This document shows, piece by piece, positions 45,395 through 53,151 of a DNA stretch of 64,000 nt (position 1 is the stretch's first letter; each line of letters begins with the position of its first letter). The stretch comes from Donghicola eburneus. Lineage in GTDB: Bacteria; Pseudomonadota; Alphaproteobacteria; Rhodobacterales; Rhodobacteraceae. The notes beneath the pieces are model-generated. The model did not search any database, had not been told where the DNA came from, and saw only the letters and a program-made list of their open reading frames with translations. The stretch is from the NCBI RefSeq assembly GCF_900115865.1, contig NZ_FOXY01000013.1, positions 1 to 64,000 of the forward strand, written 5' to 3'. Both the position numbers and the translations under genes were made by a program.

Positions 45395-45421
45395 CCCCGC
45401 AGGTTCGCCTGCGGGGTTTTT
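45395..45421 (+). terminator. Rho-independent terminator of trpB
   Basis: CCCCGCAGG pairs with CCTGCGGGG around a TTCG tetraloop, followed by TTTTT. Confidence 0.92.
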
Positions 45422-45465
45422 CGTGTCTGGCCCATGAAAACAAGGGGTTTGGCGATGCCGGCTCA

Positions 45466-45519
45466 CGTATGGCTGGCGTATGGTTTACGTCATGACGTTC
45501 CGGCTGGCTCTAGGCCTAG
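45466..45519. promoter_or_regulatory. Cluster of direct repeats and palindromes upstream of the PepSY locus
   Basis: CGTATGG occurs twice, 11 bp apart (45466-45472 and 45477-45483). Then come the perfect palindromes ACGTCATGACGT (45487-45498) and CTAGGCCTAG (45510-45519), whose centres are 22 bp apart, about two helical turns. The block lies 130-185 bp upstream of the first PepSY gene, in a 288-bp non-coding gap. It looks like a protein-binding region; which regulator binds is unknown, the locus-encoded LuxR-type protein being a candidate. Confidence 0.45.
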
Positions 45520-45649
45520 GGTTTAGGGGCGGTCTGCAGGCGCGCCATAACCCGCTCTATACCCCTTGGCGCATTTTCTTGGCGGCTGGCTCTGCCCAAG
45601 ACAGAGGCAGAGGCCAGAGACATTTCTGGCGCAGACGGGAGAGATCACG

Positions 45650-46303
45650 ATGATCAACAAACTGACAGCGCGCGTCGCGCTGGTGGGGGTGCTGTGTGTG
45701 GGCGGCGCGCAGGTATTTGCCCTGACCGTGGACGAGGCGATCAGCGCCACGACAGAGGCGGGCTACAGCGCGGTCGCGGTGCGGACCTCTCGGGATGGGG
45801 CGGTGACTTCGGTTCTGGCGACGGACGGGTCCAGCTACTACGAGATCGACTACGACACCGAGAGCGGCGCCGCGACCTCGACCACAGAAGTGACGCCGCG
45901 CGATGCCAGCTTTGAAACCTTGTCGACCGAGGACACATCAGCCGCGATTGCCGCCGCCGAGGAGTCGGGGCTGACCGTGGTTGCGGTGCGCGAGACCGAT
46001 AGCGGGGTCGAGGTTTTGGCCACAGATGGCAACGCGATGTACGAGGTCAGCTATGACAGCGACTCGGGCGCGGCGACCACGACCGAAGCCACGCGCGGCG
46101 GTCGCAAGGGGCATGGCCGCGATGATCGCGATGATGACGACGAGTCTGATGATGACAGCAGCTCGGACGCGGACGACAGTTCCGATGACAGCTCGGATGA
46201 CGACGAGGACGATGAGTCCGACGACGATCATGGGGGGCGCGACCGCGATCGGGACCGCGATCGTGACAGGGATCGTGAGGGGCGCGGCGGCGGAAACCAC
46301 TAA
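45650..46303 (+). CDS. Secreted protein with two PepSY-like repeats and an Asp/Ser-Arg/Asp tail
   Basis: A 217-residue protein with a signal peptide (about 1-24, ending QVFA). Two related repeats follow (26-82 and 95-148). Each has an Ala-rich helix with a conserved glycine, then VAVR..., VLATDG, Y-E-(I/V) and a SGAAT(S/T)TTE ending. The tail has an Asp/Ser-rich block (157-193) and an alternating Arg-Asp block (197-210). The repeats recall PepSY domains, which inhibit or bind in the periplasm. The acidic tail could bind Ca2+ or other cations (inference). ATG 45650 follows GGGAGAGATCACG. Confidence 0.75.
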   Translation: MINKLTARVALVGVLCVGGAQVFALTVDEAISATTEAGYSAVAVRTSRDGAVTSVLATDGSSYYEIDYDTESGAATSTTEVTPRDASFETLSTEDTSAAIAAAEESGLTVVAVRETDSGVEVLATDGNAMYEVSYDSDSGAATTTEATRGGRKGHGRDDRDDDDESDDDSSSDADDSSDDSSDDDEDDESDDDHGGRDRDRDRDRDRDREGRGGGNH

Positions 46304-46337
46304 GCCGCACGTACAACATTAGGAAAGCTGGCCCTGT

Positions 46338-46351
46338 GCATGGTACCATGC
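46338..46351. promoter_or_regulatory. 14-bp perfect palindrome before the second PepSY gene
   Basis: GCATGGTACCATGC equals its reverse complement and lies 33 bp before the ATG. Its half GCATGG differs by one transition from the GTATGG of the direct repeats at 45466-45483, which hints at a common binding factor. Confidence 0.4.
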
Positions 46352-46384
46352 GCGGGGCGTACGCTTAGGAACTGGGAAGACCGC

Positions 46385-46870
46385 ATGAAGAAAGTTTTGG
46401 CAGGATTGGTCTTTGGGGTCGGTTTGATCCCCGTCGCAGGCCATGCGGAAACGGTCAAAGAAGCGATCATTCAGGAACTGGCCGCTGAAGGATACACCAA
46501 GATCACGGTGTCGCGGACGTTGCTGGGGCGGCTGCGCTTTGTCGCGACAGGAGAGAACGGCTCTCGCGAAGTGGTGGTGCAGCCCAGCAATGGCGCGATT
46601 TTACGAGATCACTCTGACGACGATGATGATGATCGGCGCGGCGGTTCGGGCGAGCGGAACCGCGACTGGTCCGGTGGTTCTGATGACAGGGATGATCGGG
46701 ATAGTGACCGCGACGATGACGGTGATGATGATCGGGACACTGATCGCGATGACGACCGTGATGATGATCGCGACGACGACAAAGACGACAAGGATGATCG
46801 CGACGATGACCGCGGGGGCGGGCGCGATGACGACAAAGACGATCGGGACAACGATCGCGATGACGACTAG
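46385..46870 (+). CDS. Secreted single-PepSY-like protein with a long Asp/Arg repeat tail
   Basis: A 161-residue protein: signal peptide (1-21, AGHA cleavage), one PepSY-like unit (22-74: TVKEAIIQELAAEGYTKI, LRFVATG, SREVVVQPSNGAILRD), then from residue 77 to the end almost only Asp, Arg, Lys and Gly in RDDD/DDRD units. The head resembles the repeats of the preceding protein, so the two genes are probably paralogues. The start ATG 46385 has GGGAAGA 5 nt upstream. It ends 18 bp before the LuxR-type gene. Confidence 0.75.
   Translation: MKKVLAGLVFGVGLIPVAGHAETVKEAIIQELAAEGYTKITVSRTLLGRLRFVATGENGSREVVVQPSNGAILRDHSDDDDDDRRGGSGERNRDWSGGSDDRDDRDSDRDDDGDDDRDTDRDDDRDDDRDDDKDDKDDRDDDRGGGRDDDKDDRDNDRDDD
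46613..46867 (+). repeat. Imperfect GAY/CGY tandem repeat encoding the Asp/Arg tail
   Basis: About 255 bp of near-repetitive GAT/GAC and CGC/CGT codons. Units such as GATGACGACCG recur with synonymous changes, so the amino-acid pattern is kept while the DNA varies. A shorter stretch of the same kind is at 46238-46279. Confidence 0.8.
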
Positions 46871-46888
46871 GAGGCGCAAGGGAACGCA

Positions 46889-47428
46889 ATGAAAGAAGCA
46901 GAAAAGAAGATGCGCCTGCAGCGCCTTGGGATGGCCTCGGTCATCGGGCTGCAGGCGTTTTGTGCCTTGGTGTTTATCTGGGAAATTGTTGTGTCTGTGC
47001 TGGGGCTGCCGTTCAATCTGGTGCCGTGGAGCCTGTTTGAGCTGGTCGAGATCGGGGCGGCGGTGGGCCTGCTGCTGGGGATTATCGTGGGCGGTATGGT
47101 GCTGCGGAATACCGCGCGGCGGGCCGAGGCAGCCGAGACCCGGTTGCGGGCGGCCAGCCGTGAATTCATGGAACTGCTGGAAGAGCGGTTTCTGGAGTGG
47201 GGCCTGACACCGGCCGAGCGGGATGTGGCGCTGTTTGCCTTCAAGGGGCTGTCCACCGCCGAGATCGCGGGGATGCGCAACACGTCCGAAGGCACGGTCA
47301 AGGCGCAGACCGCTGCCATTTATCGCAAGGCCAGTGTGTCCGGCCGTGCGCAGTTGATGAGCGTGATTATCGAAGACCTGCTGATGGACGAAACCCAGCC
47401 CAGTCCGTTCCGTCAGGCGGCGGAATAA
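46889..47428 (+). CDS. Membrane-anchored LuxR-family (GerE-type HTH) protein
   Basis: A 179-residue protein. Two transmembrane helices (about 15-38 and 52-73) are followed by a helical linker (75-104) and a LuxR-type HTH (105-165): LTPAERDVALFAFKGLSTAEIAGMRNTSEGTVKAQTAAIYRKASVSGRAQL. There is no receiver or autoinducer domain. A short loop between the membrane helices is the only part that could face the periplasm. Same strand as the two PepSY-like genes with short gaps, so it may sense or regulate them (inference). GGAGG precedes the ATG by about 14 nt. Confidence 0.82.
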   Translation: MKEAEKKMRLQRLGMASVIGLQAFCALVFIWEIVVSVLGLPFNLVPWSLFELVEIGAAVGLLLGIIVGGMVLRNTARRAEAAETRLRAASREFMELLEERFLEWGLTPAERDVALFAFKGLSTAEIAGMRNTSEGTVKAQTAAIYRKASVSGRAQLMSVIIEDLLMDETQPSPFRQAAE

Positions 47429-47784
47429 GTCTCGAGCACTTCGAGCGGGATGATGTCGAGGGCGCGCTGGTGTGTGGCCTCGAGATCAACCTGAGGGGCG
47501 CAGCCTTCGTCATGGGCCTGTAGGAAGCGGCTGGCGCAGAGGCACCATTTGTCGCCGGGCATGAGGCCGGGGAAGCCGAACTCCAGCCGCGGGGTCGACA
47601 GGTCGTTCCCTACATATTTCGAGAATGCGAGGAATTCGGCTGTCATGACGGCGCAGACCGTGTGGCTGCCTTGGTCCTGCCAGCAGGTGTTGCACGACCC
47701 GTCGCGGAAAAAGCCGGTCATCGGGTCGGTGGAGCAGGGGCGCAAGGGGCCGCCGTTCACGTTGAGGGAAGGTTCCTTTTCCAT
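47413..47784 (-). CDS. DUF2237-family protein
   Basis: A 123-residue cysteine-rich protein matching the DUF2237 pattern: NGGPLRPCSTDPMTGFFRDGSCNTC, GSHTVCAVMTAEFLAFS, GFPGLMPGDKWCLCASRF and LEATHQRALDIIPL. Function is unknown; several conserved cysteines suggest metal or redox chemistry. Its last 16 bp overlap the LuxR-type gene, converging on it. Confidence 0.85.
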   Translation of the reverse strand: MEKEPSLNVNGGPLRPCSTDPMTGFFRDGSCNTCWQDQGSHTVCAVMTAEFLAFSKYVGNDLSTPRLEFGFPGLMPGDKWCLCASRFLQAHDEGCAPQVDLEATHQRALDIIPLEVLETYSAA

Positions 47785-47843
47785 CTGCTCTGCCTTTCTG
47801 GATGTCTTTGGTAGGATAGCCCAGCGCGGGCGGCTGACCAGTC

Positions 47844-48554
47844 CTAGCGGAACTTGTCGGCCAGCTTTTGCAAGGGCGTGCGCGTGTCTTCGGCTGGGGC
47901 CTGCGGTTCGGGCGCAGCTGCGGGCTTGGGTTCTGGCTTGGCCTTGGGCTTTTTCGACGGATCGCCGCCGGTGCTGCCATTGCGGGGCGGGTTCACGCGC
48001 AGGGCGACCGCGTTCTGGAATTTGGCGTTATCGCCGCGGGCAAGGGCAGGCGCCCCGTCCGAGATGCCGCGCATCATGTCGTCGAGCCAGCCCTGTTCGG
48101 CCTTGGCGAAGTCGTTCAGCACATAGGATGCAACTTTGTCCTTGTGACCGGGGTGGCCGATGCCCAGGCGAACGCGGCCATACTCGGCCCCGATGTGCTG
48201 GTGGATCGAGCGCAGACCGTTGTGGCCCGCGTGGCCGCCGCCCTGTTTGACGCGCAGTTTGCCGGGGGCAAGGTCGAGCTCGTCGTGAAAGACGATGACG
48301 TCCTGCGGCTCTAGCTTGTAGTAGCGCATCGCCTCGCCCACGGACTGGCCGGACAGGTTCATGAAGGTCTCGGGCTTGAGCAGGATCGCGCGGTCAGAGC
48401 CAAAGCGGCCCTCGGTGATCTGGCCGTTGAAGCGGGACTTCCACGGGGGGAAGCCGTGGTCGGCGGCGATCTGCTCCAGTGCCATGAAGCCGATATTGTG
48501 CCGGTTGCCTGCGTATTTCGCACCGGGATTTCCAAGACCGACGAAGAGGAGCAT
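47844..48554 (-). CDS. pth: Peptidyl-tRNA hydrolase
   Basis: A 236-residue enzyme with VGLGNPGAKYAGNRHNIGF (N10, catalytic H20), KPETFMNLSGQSV and the HDELDLAPGKLRVKQGGGHAGHNGLRS region. It recycles peptidyl-tRNA. The last 45 or so residues form an Ala/Pro/Lys-rich tail beyond the usual E. coli length, as in other Rhodobacterales. Downstream of rplY on the same strand but separated by a gene on the other strand. Confidence 0.95.
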   Translation of the reverse strand: MLLFVGLGNPGAKYAGNRHNIGFMALEQIAADHGFPPWKSRFNGQITEGRFGSDRAILLKPETFMNLSGQSVGEAMRYYKLEPQDVIVFHDELDLAPGKLRVKQGGGHAGHNGLRSIHQHIGAEYGRVRLGIGHPGHKDKVASYVLNDFAKAEQGWLDDMMRGISDGAPALARGDNAKFQNAVALRVNPPRNGSTGGDPSKKPKAKPEPKPAAAPEPQAPAEDTRTPLQKLADKFR

Positions 48555-48654
48555 CTGGAACCTTCCTTGCTGATGGGCTGCGATGGCATATATGCCAACT
48601 CAGGGCAGCCTTCGCCACCCTTGCCGCAATGACAAAGACGTAAAGGAGAGGCTG

Positions 48655-48966
48655 ATGTACCTCACGATGAACCGGTTCAAAGTCAAAAAGGGATCCGAAG
48701 AGGCGTTCGAAGAGGTCTGGCGCAGTCGCGACAGCCATCTGAACACCGTTCCCGGATTCAAAGCGTTCCACCTGATGAAGGGGCCAGAGGCCGAGGACTA
48801 TGTCCTGTATGCCTCGCACACCGCGTGGGCAGATGAGGCGTCGTTCGTGGCGTGGACCAAGTCCGAGGCGTTCCGCATGGCCCACAAGGGGGCGGGCAGC
48901 AACAAGGACATGTATATGGGGCCGCCCGAGCTGGAGATTTTCGAGACCGTCCAGTCGGTCGCCTGA
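48655..48966 (+). CDS. Antibiotic biosynthesis monooxygenase (ABM)-domain protein
   Basis: A 103-residue ferredoxin-like dimeric protein: MYLTMNRFKVKKGSEEAFEEVW, VPGFKAFHLMKGP, YVLYASHTAWADEASFVAW and a C-terminal ELEIFETV strand. ABM/IsdG-like proteins include small heme-degrading enzymes; no proof of that here. AAAGGAG lies 6 nt before ATG 48655. It sits alone on the plus strand between pth and rplY. Confidence 0.85.
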   Translation: MYLTMNRFKVKKGSEEAFEEVWRSRDSHLNTVPGFKAFHLMKGPEAEDYVLYASHTAWADEASFVAWTKSEAFRMAHKGAGSNKDMYMGPPELEIFETVQSVA

Positions 48967-48995
48967 TCCCCAGACCATGGACCGCTAGACAACAA

Positions 48996-49021
48996 AAAAC
49001 GGAGCCCGAAGGCTCCGTTTT
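48996..49021. terminator. Bidirectional rho-independent terminator
   Basis: AAAACGGAGCC pairs with GGCTCCGTTTT around a CGAA loop. A-run and T-run on both sides allow it to serve the ABM gene and the convergent rplY. Confidence 0.88.
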
Positions 49022-49050
49022 CCGTATCCGATAGGATCAGAGGGGGAAGA

Positions 49051-49674
49051 TTACTCTTCGCCGCCTTCTGCTTCTTCTTCGTCGTCATCGCCACCAACGA
49101 GGCCCGCGGGCGCCGAGATGTTCGCGATCACGAAATCACGATCGGTGATGGTGGGGCGAGTGCCCTCGGGCAGGGTGATGTCCGAGATGTGGATCACGTC
49201 GCCGATCTGGCGGCCTGCCAGGTCAACAACCAGCTTCTCGGGGATGTCGCCTGCGGTGACCATCAGCTCTACGTCGGGACGTACAACGGTCAGAACGCCG
49301 CCTTTTTTCAGGCCGGGGCACTCTTCGTCGTTGATGAACTCAACGTGGATGAAGAGGTTCACACGCGAAGTGCGGCGCAGACGCATGAAGTCAACGTGGG
49401 TCGGCAGGTCTTTGACAACATCACGCTGGACGTTGCGGCAGATGACGCGCACGTCTTCTTGGCCTTCGACCTTCAGGTTCCACAGCTGCGACAGGAAGCG
49501 GCCGTTCTTCAGCGCTTTGATCAGCTTGTTGTAGGGGATGTTGATCGGCTGGGGGTCAACGCCACCGCCGTAAACAATACCAGGAACGAGGTTCTCGCGA
49601 CGAGCTTGACGAGCGGCCCCCTTGCCTGTCCCCGTGCGCACTTGTGCTTCGAAATCAAGGACTTCACGTGCCAT
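49051..49674 (-). CDS. rplY: 50S ribosomal protein L25 (general stress Ctc type)
   Basis: A 207-residue protein: the N-terminal L25 5S-rRNA-binding domain ([21 protein letters not shown]) is followed by the TL5/Ctc C-terminal beta domain ([29 protein letters not shown]) and a Glu/Asp-rich tail. The long form is the rule in alphaproteobacteria. Confidence 0.96.
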   Translation of the reverse strand: MAREVLDFEAQVRTGTGKGAARQARRENLVPGIVYGGGVDPQPINIPYNKLIKALKNGRFLSQLWNLKVEGQEDVRVICRNVQRDVVKDLPTHVDFMRLRRTSRVNLFIHVEFINDEECPGLKKGGVLTVVRPDVELMVTAGDIPEKLVVDLAGRQIGDVIHISDITLPEGTRPTITDRDFVIANISAPAGLVGGDDDEEEAEGGEE

Positions 49675-49836
49675 GATTTAATCTCCAAAAATTGTGGGCA
49701 TCCTCCAAGGGTGTATGCCCGGTCAATGCCGGTTCGCGCCGGCCCAAAAACGAAGCGTCCCGCGCTGGTGGGCTGCGGGACGATCCGTTCGCGGGCGTAT
49801 AGTCGAATTTACCGGATAGGGAAAGAGCGTATGCGC

Positions 49837-49876
49837 GCAAAACAGGCCGGAGATACTGGAAAATCCCCTGTTTTGC
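49837..49876 (-). terminator. Inverted repeat downstream of the sulfotransferase-like gene
   Basis: GCAAAACAGG (49837-49846) pairs perfectly with CCTGTTTTGC (49867-49876) around a 20-nt loop, about 30 bp past the stop. There is no clear T-run after the right arm on the minus strand, so the terminator role is tentative. Confidence 0.4.
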
Positions 49877-49905
49877 CGGGGGTAGAGGCTGTTTCGGGCC
49901 GCAGG

Positions 49906-50547
49906 TCAGGCGGCCGATTCGGTGTCCTCTTGGGGGGTGCTCAGATAACCGCCCGATGCGATGAGCGCGTCATAGAGCGCGTATTCATCGGCGCGTTCCT
50001 CGCGGAAGCGCAGGGCCAGTTCGTCCGAAATGGGGGTGGGGGCCTTGGGCGAGACGTTCTTGCGCGGGATTTTCATCGGCTCTTCGAAGATGTTGGCCAG
50101 AAATTCGTCCAAGAGTTCTGCGTGCTCGATCGCAAAGAGATGATGCATGCCGTTCTTGCCGGATTTACCCGCGAGGAAGTTCATCTGGGTGCCGACGGCG
50201 GCAACCGAAGGCGGTTTGAACTGGAGTGAGAGTTCGATGAACTGCTCGAAACTCATATTGGCGGTCGAGTTTTTATCGTCGGCTTTGAGCCGCGAGCGGT
50301 ATTTGTACCAGCTGCGCATCAGGTCGAGCGGTTCGCGCATGACGGCCATCCGTTCGGGCACGAGGTTGAACGCCTTTTGCAGGAAGGGGCCGAAGCTGCG
50401 CTCGTACTTGCGCATGTTCAGGTGTTTCACCGCAGGGGCGCCGCGCATGATGATGTCGGCCTTGCCCTTGAGGGCGGCTTGGTAAGAGGTTGTGCCGGTC
50501 TTTGGGACGGCGAAGAAAACCAGATTGTGTTTGAGAAAGACCAGCAT
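49906..50547 (-). CDS. Sulfotransferase-family-like protein
   Basis: A 213-residue protein whose N-terminus LVFFAVPKTGTTSYQAAL matches the PAPS 5'-phosphosulfate-binding loop of sulfotransferases, and MAVMREPLDLMRSWYKYRSR matches the 3'-phosphate motif (R-x-P...S). It is shorter than typical sulfotransferases, and the acceptor is unknown. ATG 50547 was chosen; a TTG one codon upstream is in frame. No carbohydrate genes lie nearby. Confidence 0.75.
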   Translation of the reverse strand: MLVFLKHNLVFFAVPKTGTTSYQAALKGKADIIMRGAPAVKHLNMRKYERSFGPFLQKAFNLVPERMAVMREPLDLMRSWYKYRSRLKADDKNSTANMSFEQFIELSLQFKPPSVAAVGTQMNFLAGKSGKNGMHHLFAIEHAELLDEFLANIFEEPMKIPRKNVSPKAPTPISDELALRFREERADEYALYDALIASGGYLSTPQEDTESAA

Positions 50548-50753
50548 CAATTCATCCGTGTTTTCCTATGGTTGTCTGCGGGAGCAGCGACTTGTCAAGC
50601 TGTCTGACCGGTTGGAGGGGCTGTGTTGCGCGCGTGCCGCGCGCTGGGCCTGCGGCCCGATGGGTATTTGGGCCAAGAAAGAGGGTGCTGGGTCGCTGGA
50701 AATTCGGGTGGGGGTCGCGTATTGCTGAAGAAGGAATGTGTTTGGAGGATGCC

Positions 50754-51383
50754 ATGGCGCCTGAAGAGGTCGAAGCTCTTTTTACCCGCAGCAGTGGTGA
50801 GTATCTGTTTGCCCGCTGGGGCCGCCCGATTGCACCGGTGGTGTTCGGGGTCGAAGAGGCGACATTGCAGGTGGTCAAGGGCGCTCTGGAGGCTGTCGTC
50901 GCGCTGGCGGGGCATCAGCTGGCGGAAACCGATCCCGAGCTGGGCTCGAACCTGATGGTGTTCTTTTTCCGCGAGTGGAAAGAGCTGACCGAGGTGCCGC
51001 ACATGGAGCAGCTGGTGCCGGATCTGGGGCCACTGGTCGGGCGGCTGGAAGCGGCGGATGCCAACCAGTACCGGTTCTTCCGGTTTGACAAGGACGGGGC
51101 GATCCGTGCGGCCTTTGTGTTCCTTCGGATGGACAAGGAGCTGTCCAAGGTGCCTGCGGAGACTTTGGCGTTGAGCCAGATCGTGCAGACCATGCTGCTG
51201 TGGTCGGACGAGGCGTTTCGGGATCGCAGCCCCTTGGCTGTGGCGGGGGATCATACGATCCTGCGGCCCGATTTCGCGGGGCTGATCAAGGCGGCCTATG
51301 ATCCTGTGATGCCCGCGATGGCGCAGGACCCAAGCCACGCCCTGCGCTTGTCGGCGCGGGTGGCGATGTACGCGCCGGACTGA
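50754..51383 (+). CDS. Conserved hypothetical protein
   Basis: A 209-residue soluble protein that I do not recognise. It begins MAPEEVEALFTRSSGEYLFARWGRPIAPVVFG, with a repeated mixed alpha/beta pattern, MVFFFREWKELTEV, YRFFRFDKDGAIRAAFVFLRM and a C-terminal helical part. No signal peptide, membrane segment, cysteine pair or nucleotide-binding motif is visible. GGAGG lies 5 nt before ATG 50754, deciding the start against a 62-codon extension. It precedes the Tol-Pal cluster by about 80 bp. Confidence 0.75.
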   Translation: MAPEEVEALFTRSSGEYLFARWGRPIAPVVFGVEEATLQVVKGALEAVVALAGHQLAETDPELGSNLMVFFFREWKELTEVPHMEQLVPDLGPLVGRLEAADANQYRFFRFDKDGAIRAAFVFLRMDKELSKVPAETLALSQIVQTMLLWSDEAFRDRSPLAVAGDHTILRPDFAGLIKAAYDPVMPAMAQDPSHALRLSARVAMYAPD

Positions 51384-51465
51384 CGCGGGGTGTAAGCGGG
51401 TGTTGTGGGTTGCTCGTGCGGAGGGGCGGCCTTAGGGTCGGCCGTGTTTAGCAAGAGGCACTTTT

Positions 51466-51855
51466 ATGACGCACCGGTTTTCCTTGCGGGTCTATTACGA
51501 AGACACCGATCTGGCGGGTATTGTTTACTATGCCAACTATCTGAAATTCATTGAACGGGCGCGGACCGAGTGGGTGCGCGGGCTGGGTGTGGACCAGAAG
51601 GCCCTGAAGGAATCAGAGGGAATCGTTTTTGCGGTGCGGCGTGTTGAGGCCGATTACCTGTCACCTGCACGTTTCGATGACGATTTGGTGGTCGAAACGA
51701 CCCTTGAGGCGGTCACGGGCGCTCGCATTATTCTGCACCAAGAGGTCAAGCGCGGCGAGGAAGTGTTATTTGCCGCACAGGTGACCGTGGTCGCGCTGTC
51801 CGAAACGGGCCATCCGGCGCGGCTTCCGGCGAGTATTCGCCTGCTTCTGCACTAA
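51466..51855 (+). CDS. ybgC: Tol-Pal system-associated acyl-CoA thioesterase
   Basis: A 129-residue hot-dog thioesterase with the catalytic segment YYEDTDLAGIVYYANYLKFIERARTEW, whose Asp is the catalytic base. YbgC is the conserved first gene of tol-pal clusters and hydrolyses short-chain acyl-CoA or acyl-ACP. Confidence 0.93.
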   Translation: MTHRFSLRVYYEDTDLAGIVYYANYLKFIERARTEWVRGLGVDQKALKESEGIVFAVRRVEADYLSPARFDDDLVVETTLEAVTGARIILHQEVKRGEEVLFAAQVTVVALSETGHPARLPASIRLLLH

Positions 51856-51975
51856 AAAAGGCACTATTACGGCTTGTTGACGCGCTTGTGTTGGCAAGCC
51901 TCTCCAAAACGCTGTATTTTGCTGCGACACTAACCGCGCATTGAAAAGTGCGGATCTGAAGGCAAGAGCAGGCAT

Positions 51976-52671
51976 ATGGACGCAACGACCCTCGCAGTGG
52001 CGCAGGAGATTGATTTCTCCTTCTGGGCCCTTTTTGCACGCGCGACATTCGTCGTTAAAATCGTAATGATCCTATTGATCGCCGCCTCTGTGTGGGCGTG
52101 GTCGATTATCATCCAGAAGTACATCGTGTACCGGAAGGCCAAGCGCGAATCCGCGGCCTTTGACGATGCGTTCTGGTCGGGCGAGCCCTTGGACGAATTG
52201 TTCGACAATCTGGGGCCGGACCCCGAGGGACGACAGGAACGGATTTTTGCGGCCGCGATGACAGAGTGGCGCCGCAGCCATGACGCCGAAGGTCATCTGA
52301 TCCCCAACGCCCAAGCGCGCATTGAACGCAGCATGAACGTGGCCATCACCCGCGAGGCGGATGATCTGCAGGGGCAGCTGGGCTATCTGGCGACCATCGG
52401 GTCGGTGACCCCGTTCGTGGGTCTGTTCGGCACCGTGGTCGGCATCATGAACTCTTTTATCGAGATTGCAGAGCAGCAGAACACCTCGCTTGCGGTTGTG
52501 GCACCCGGTATCGCCGAGGCGCTGCTGGCGACCGCGTTGGGTCTGCTGGCCGCGATCCCGGCGGTTGTGTTCTACAACCAGCTCAGCACCATTTCGGACA
52601 AGATTTTGGGCGGGTACGAGGCGTTTGCCGACGAATTCTCGACCATCCTGTCGCGCCAGCTGGATAGCTGA
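51976..52671 (+). CDS. tolQ: Tol-Pal system protein TolQ
   Basis: A 231-residue MotA/TolQ/ExbB proton-channel protein. Three membrane segments are seen (about 15-45, 135-160 and 170-195), with GYLATIGSVTPFVGLFGTVVGIMNSF and AEALLATALGLLAAIPAVVFYN. With TolR it uses the proton gradient to drive TolA during cell division. Confidence 0.95.
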   Translation: MDATTLAVAQEIDFSFWALFARATFVVKIVMILLIAASVWAWSIIIQKYIVYRKAKRESAAFDDAFWSGEPLDELFDNLGPDPEGRQERIFAAAMTEWRRSHDAEGHLIPNAQARIERSMNVAITREADDLQGQLGYLATIGSVTPFVGLFGTVVGIMNSFIEIAEQQNTSLAVVAPGIAEALLATALGLLAAIPAVVFYNQLSTISDKILGGYEAFADEFSTILSRQLDS

Positions 52672-52674
52672 TCC

Positions 52675-53142
52675 ATGGGCGCGGGTGTCATGAAACGAGA
52701 GAGAGCGTCCGGCGGCCGTCGCCGCAGTCGGGCGCAGCCGATGGCCGAGATCAACATCACGCCTTTTGTGGACGTGATGCTGGTGCTCTTGATCATCTTT
52801 ATGGTCGCGGCGCCGCTGATGACCGTGGGTGTCCCCGTGGAGCTGCCGAAATCGGCTGCGGGCGCGCTGTCGTCTGATCAGGAAGAGCCGCTGACCGTGA
52901 CCATGACCGGCGATGGCCGCGTGATGATTATGACCACCGATGTGGCGATGGAAGATCTGGTCAGCCGTCTGCAGGCCATTGGCGCAGAGCGGGCGACGAC
53001 CAAAGTGTTTTTGCGGGCCGATGGCAACGTCCCGTATTCGGATGTGATGACAGTGATGGGTGCGCTGAGTGCGGGGGGCTTCCCCGATATTGGTCTGGTG
53101 ACCGATACTGGCGGGGCGCGCCTGACAGGGTCTGGGAACTAG
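52675..53142 (+). CDS. tolR: Tol-Pal system protein TolR
   Basis: A 155-residue ExbD/TolR protein with one membrane helix containing the proton-carrying Asp (ITPFVDVMLVLLIIFMVAAP) and a periplasmic domain. The Arg/Ser-rich N-terminus is cytoplasmic. ATG 52675 is 3 bp after tolQ; ATG 52690 is a possible shorter start. Confidence 0.94.
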   Translation: MGAGVMKRERASGGRRRSRAQPMAEINITPFVDVMLVLLIIFMVAAPLMTVGVPVELPKSAAGALSSDQEEPLTVTMTGDGRVMIMTTDVAMEDLVSRLQAIGAERATTKVFLRADGNVPYSDVMTVMGALSAGGFPDIGLVTDTGGARLTGSGN

Positions 53143-53151
53143 GGGCGAACG

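Noticed and set aside
45362-45649. A tRNA or small RNA gene in the gap after trpB
   Set aside because: No cloverleaf, TTCRANNC T-loop or second terminator found; only palindromes and short repeats are visible.
46238-46279. CRISPR-like or regulatory direct repeats in the Arg-Asp stretch
   Set aside because: The units are codon-sized coding repeats without unique spacers.
46601-46879. Open frames in several phases through the Asp/Arg repeat (Ile/Val-rich and Ser/Arg-rich)
   Set aside because: The repeat DNA is open in many frames by composition; only the plus-strand frame with signal peptide and PepSY-like head makes sense.
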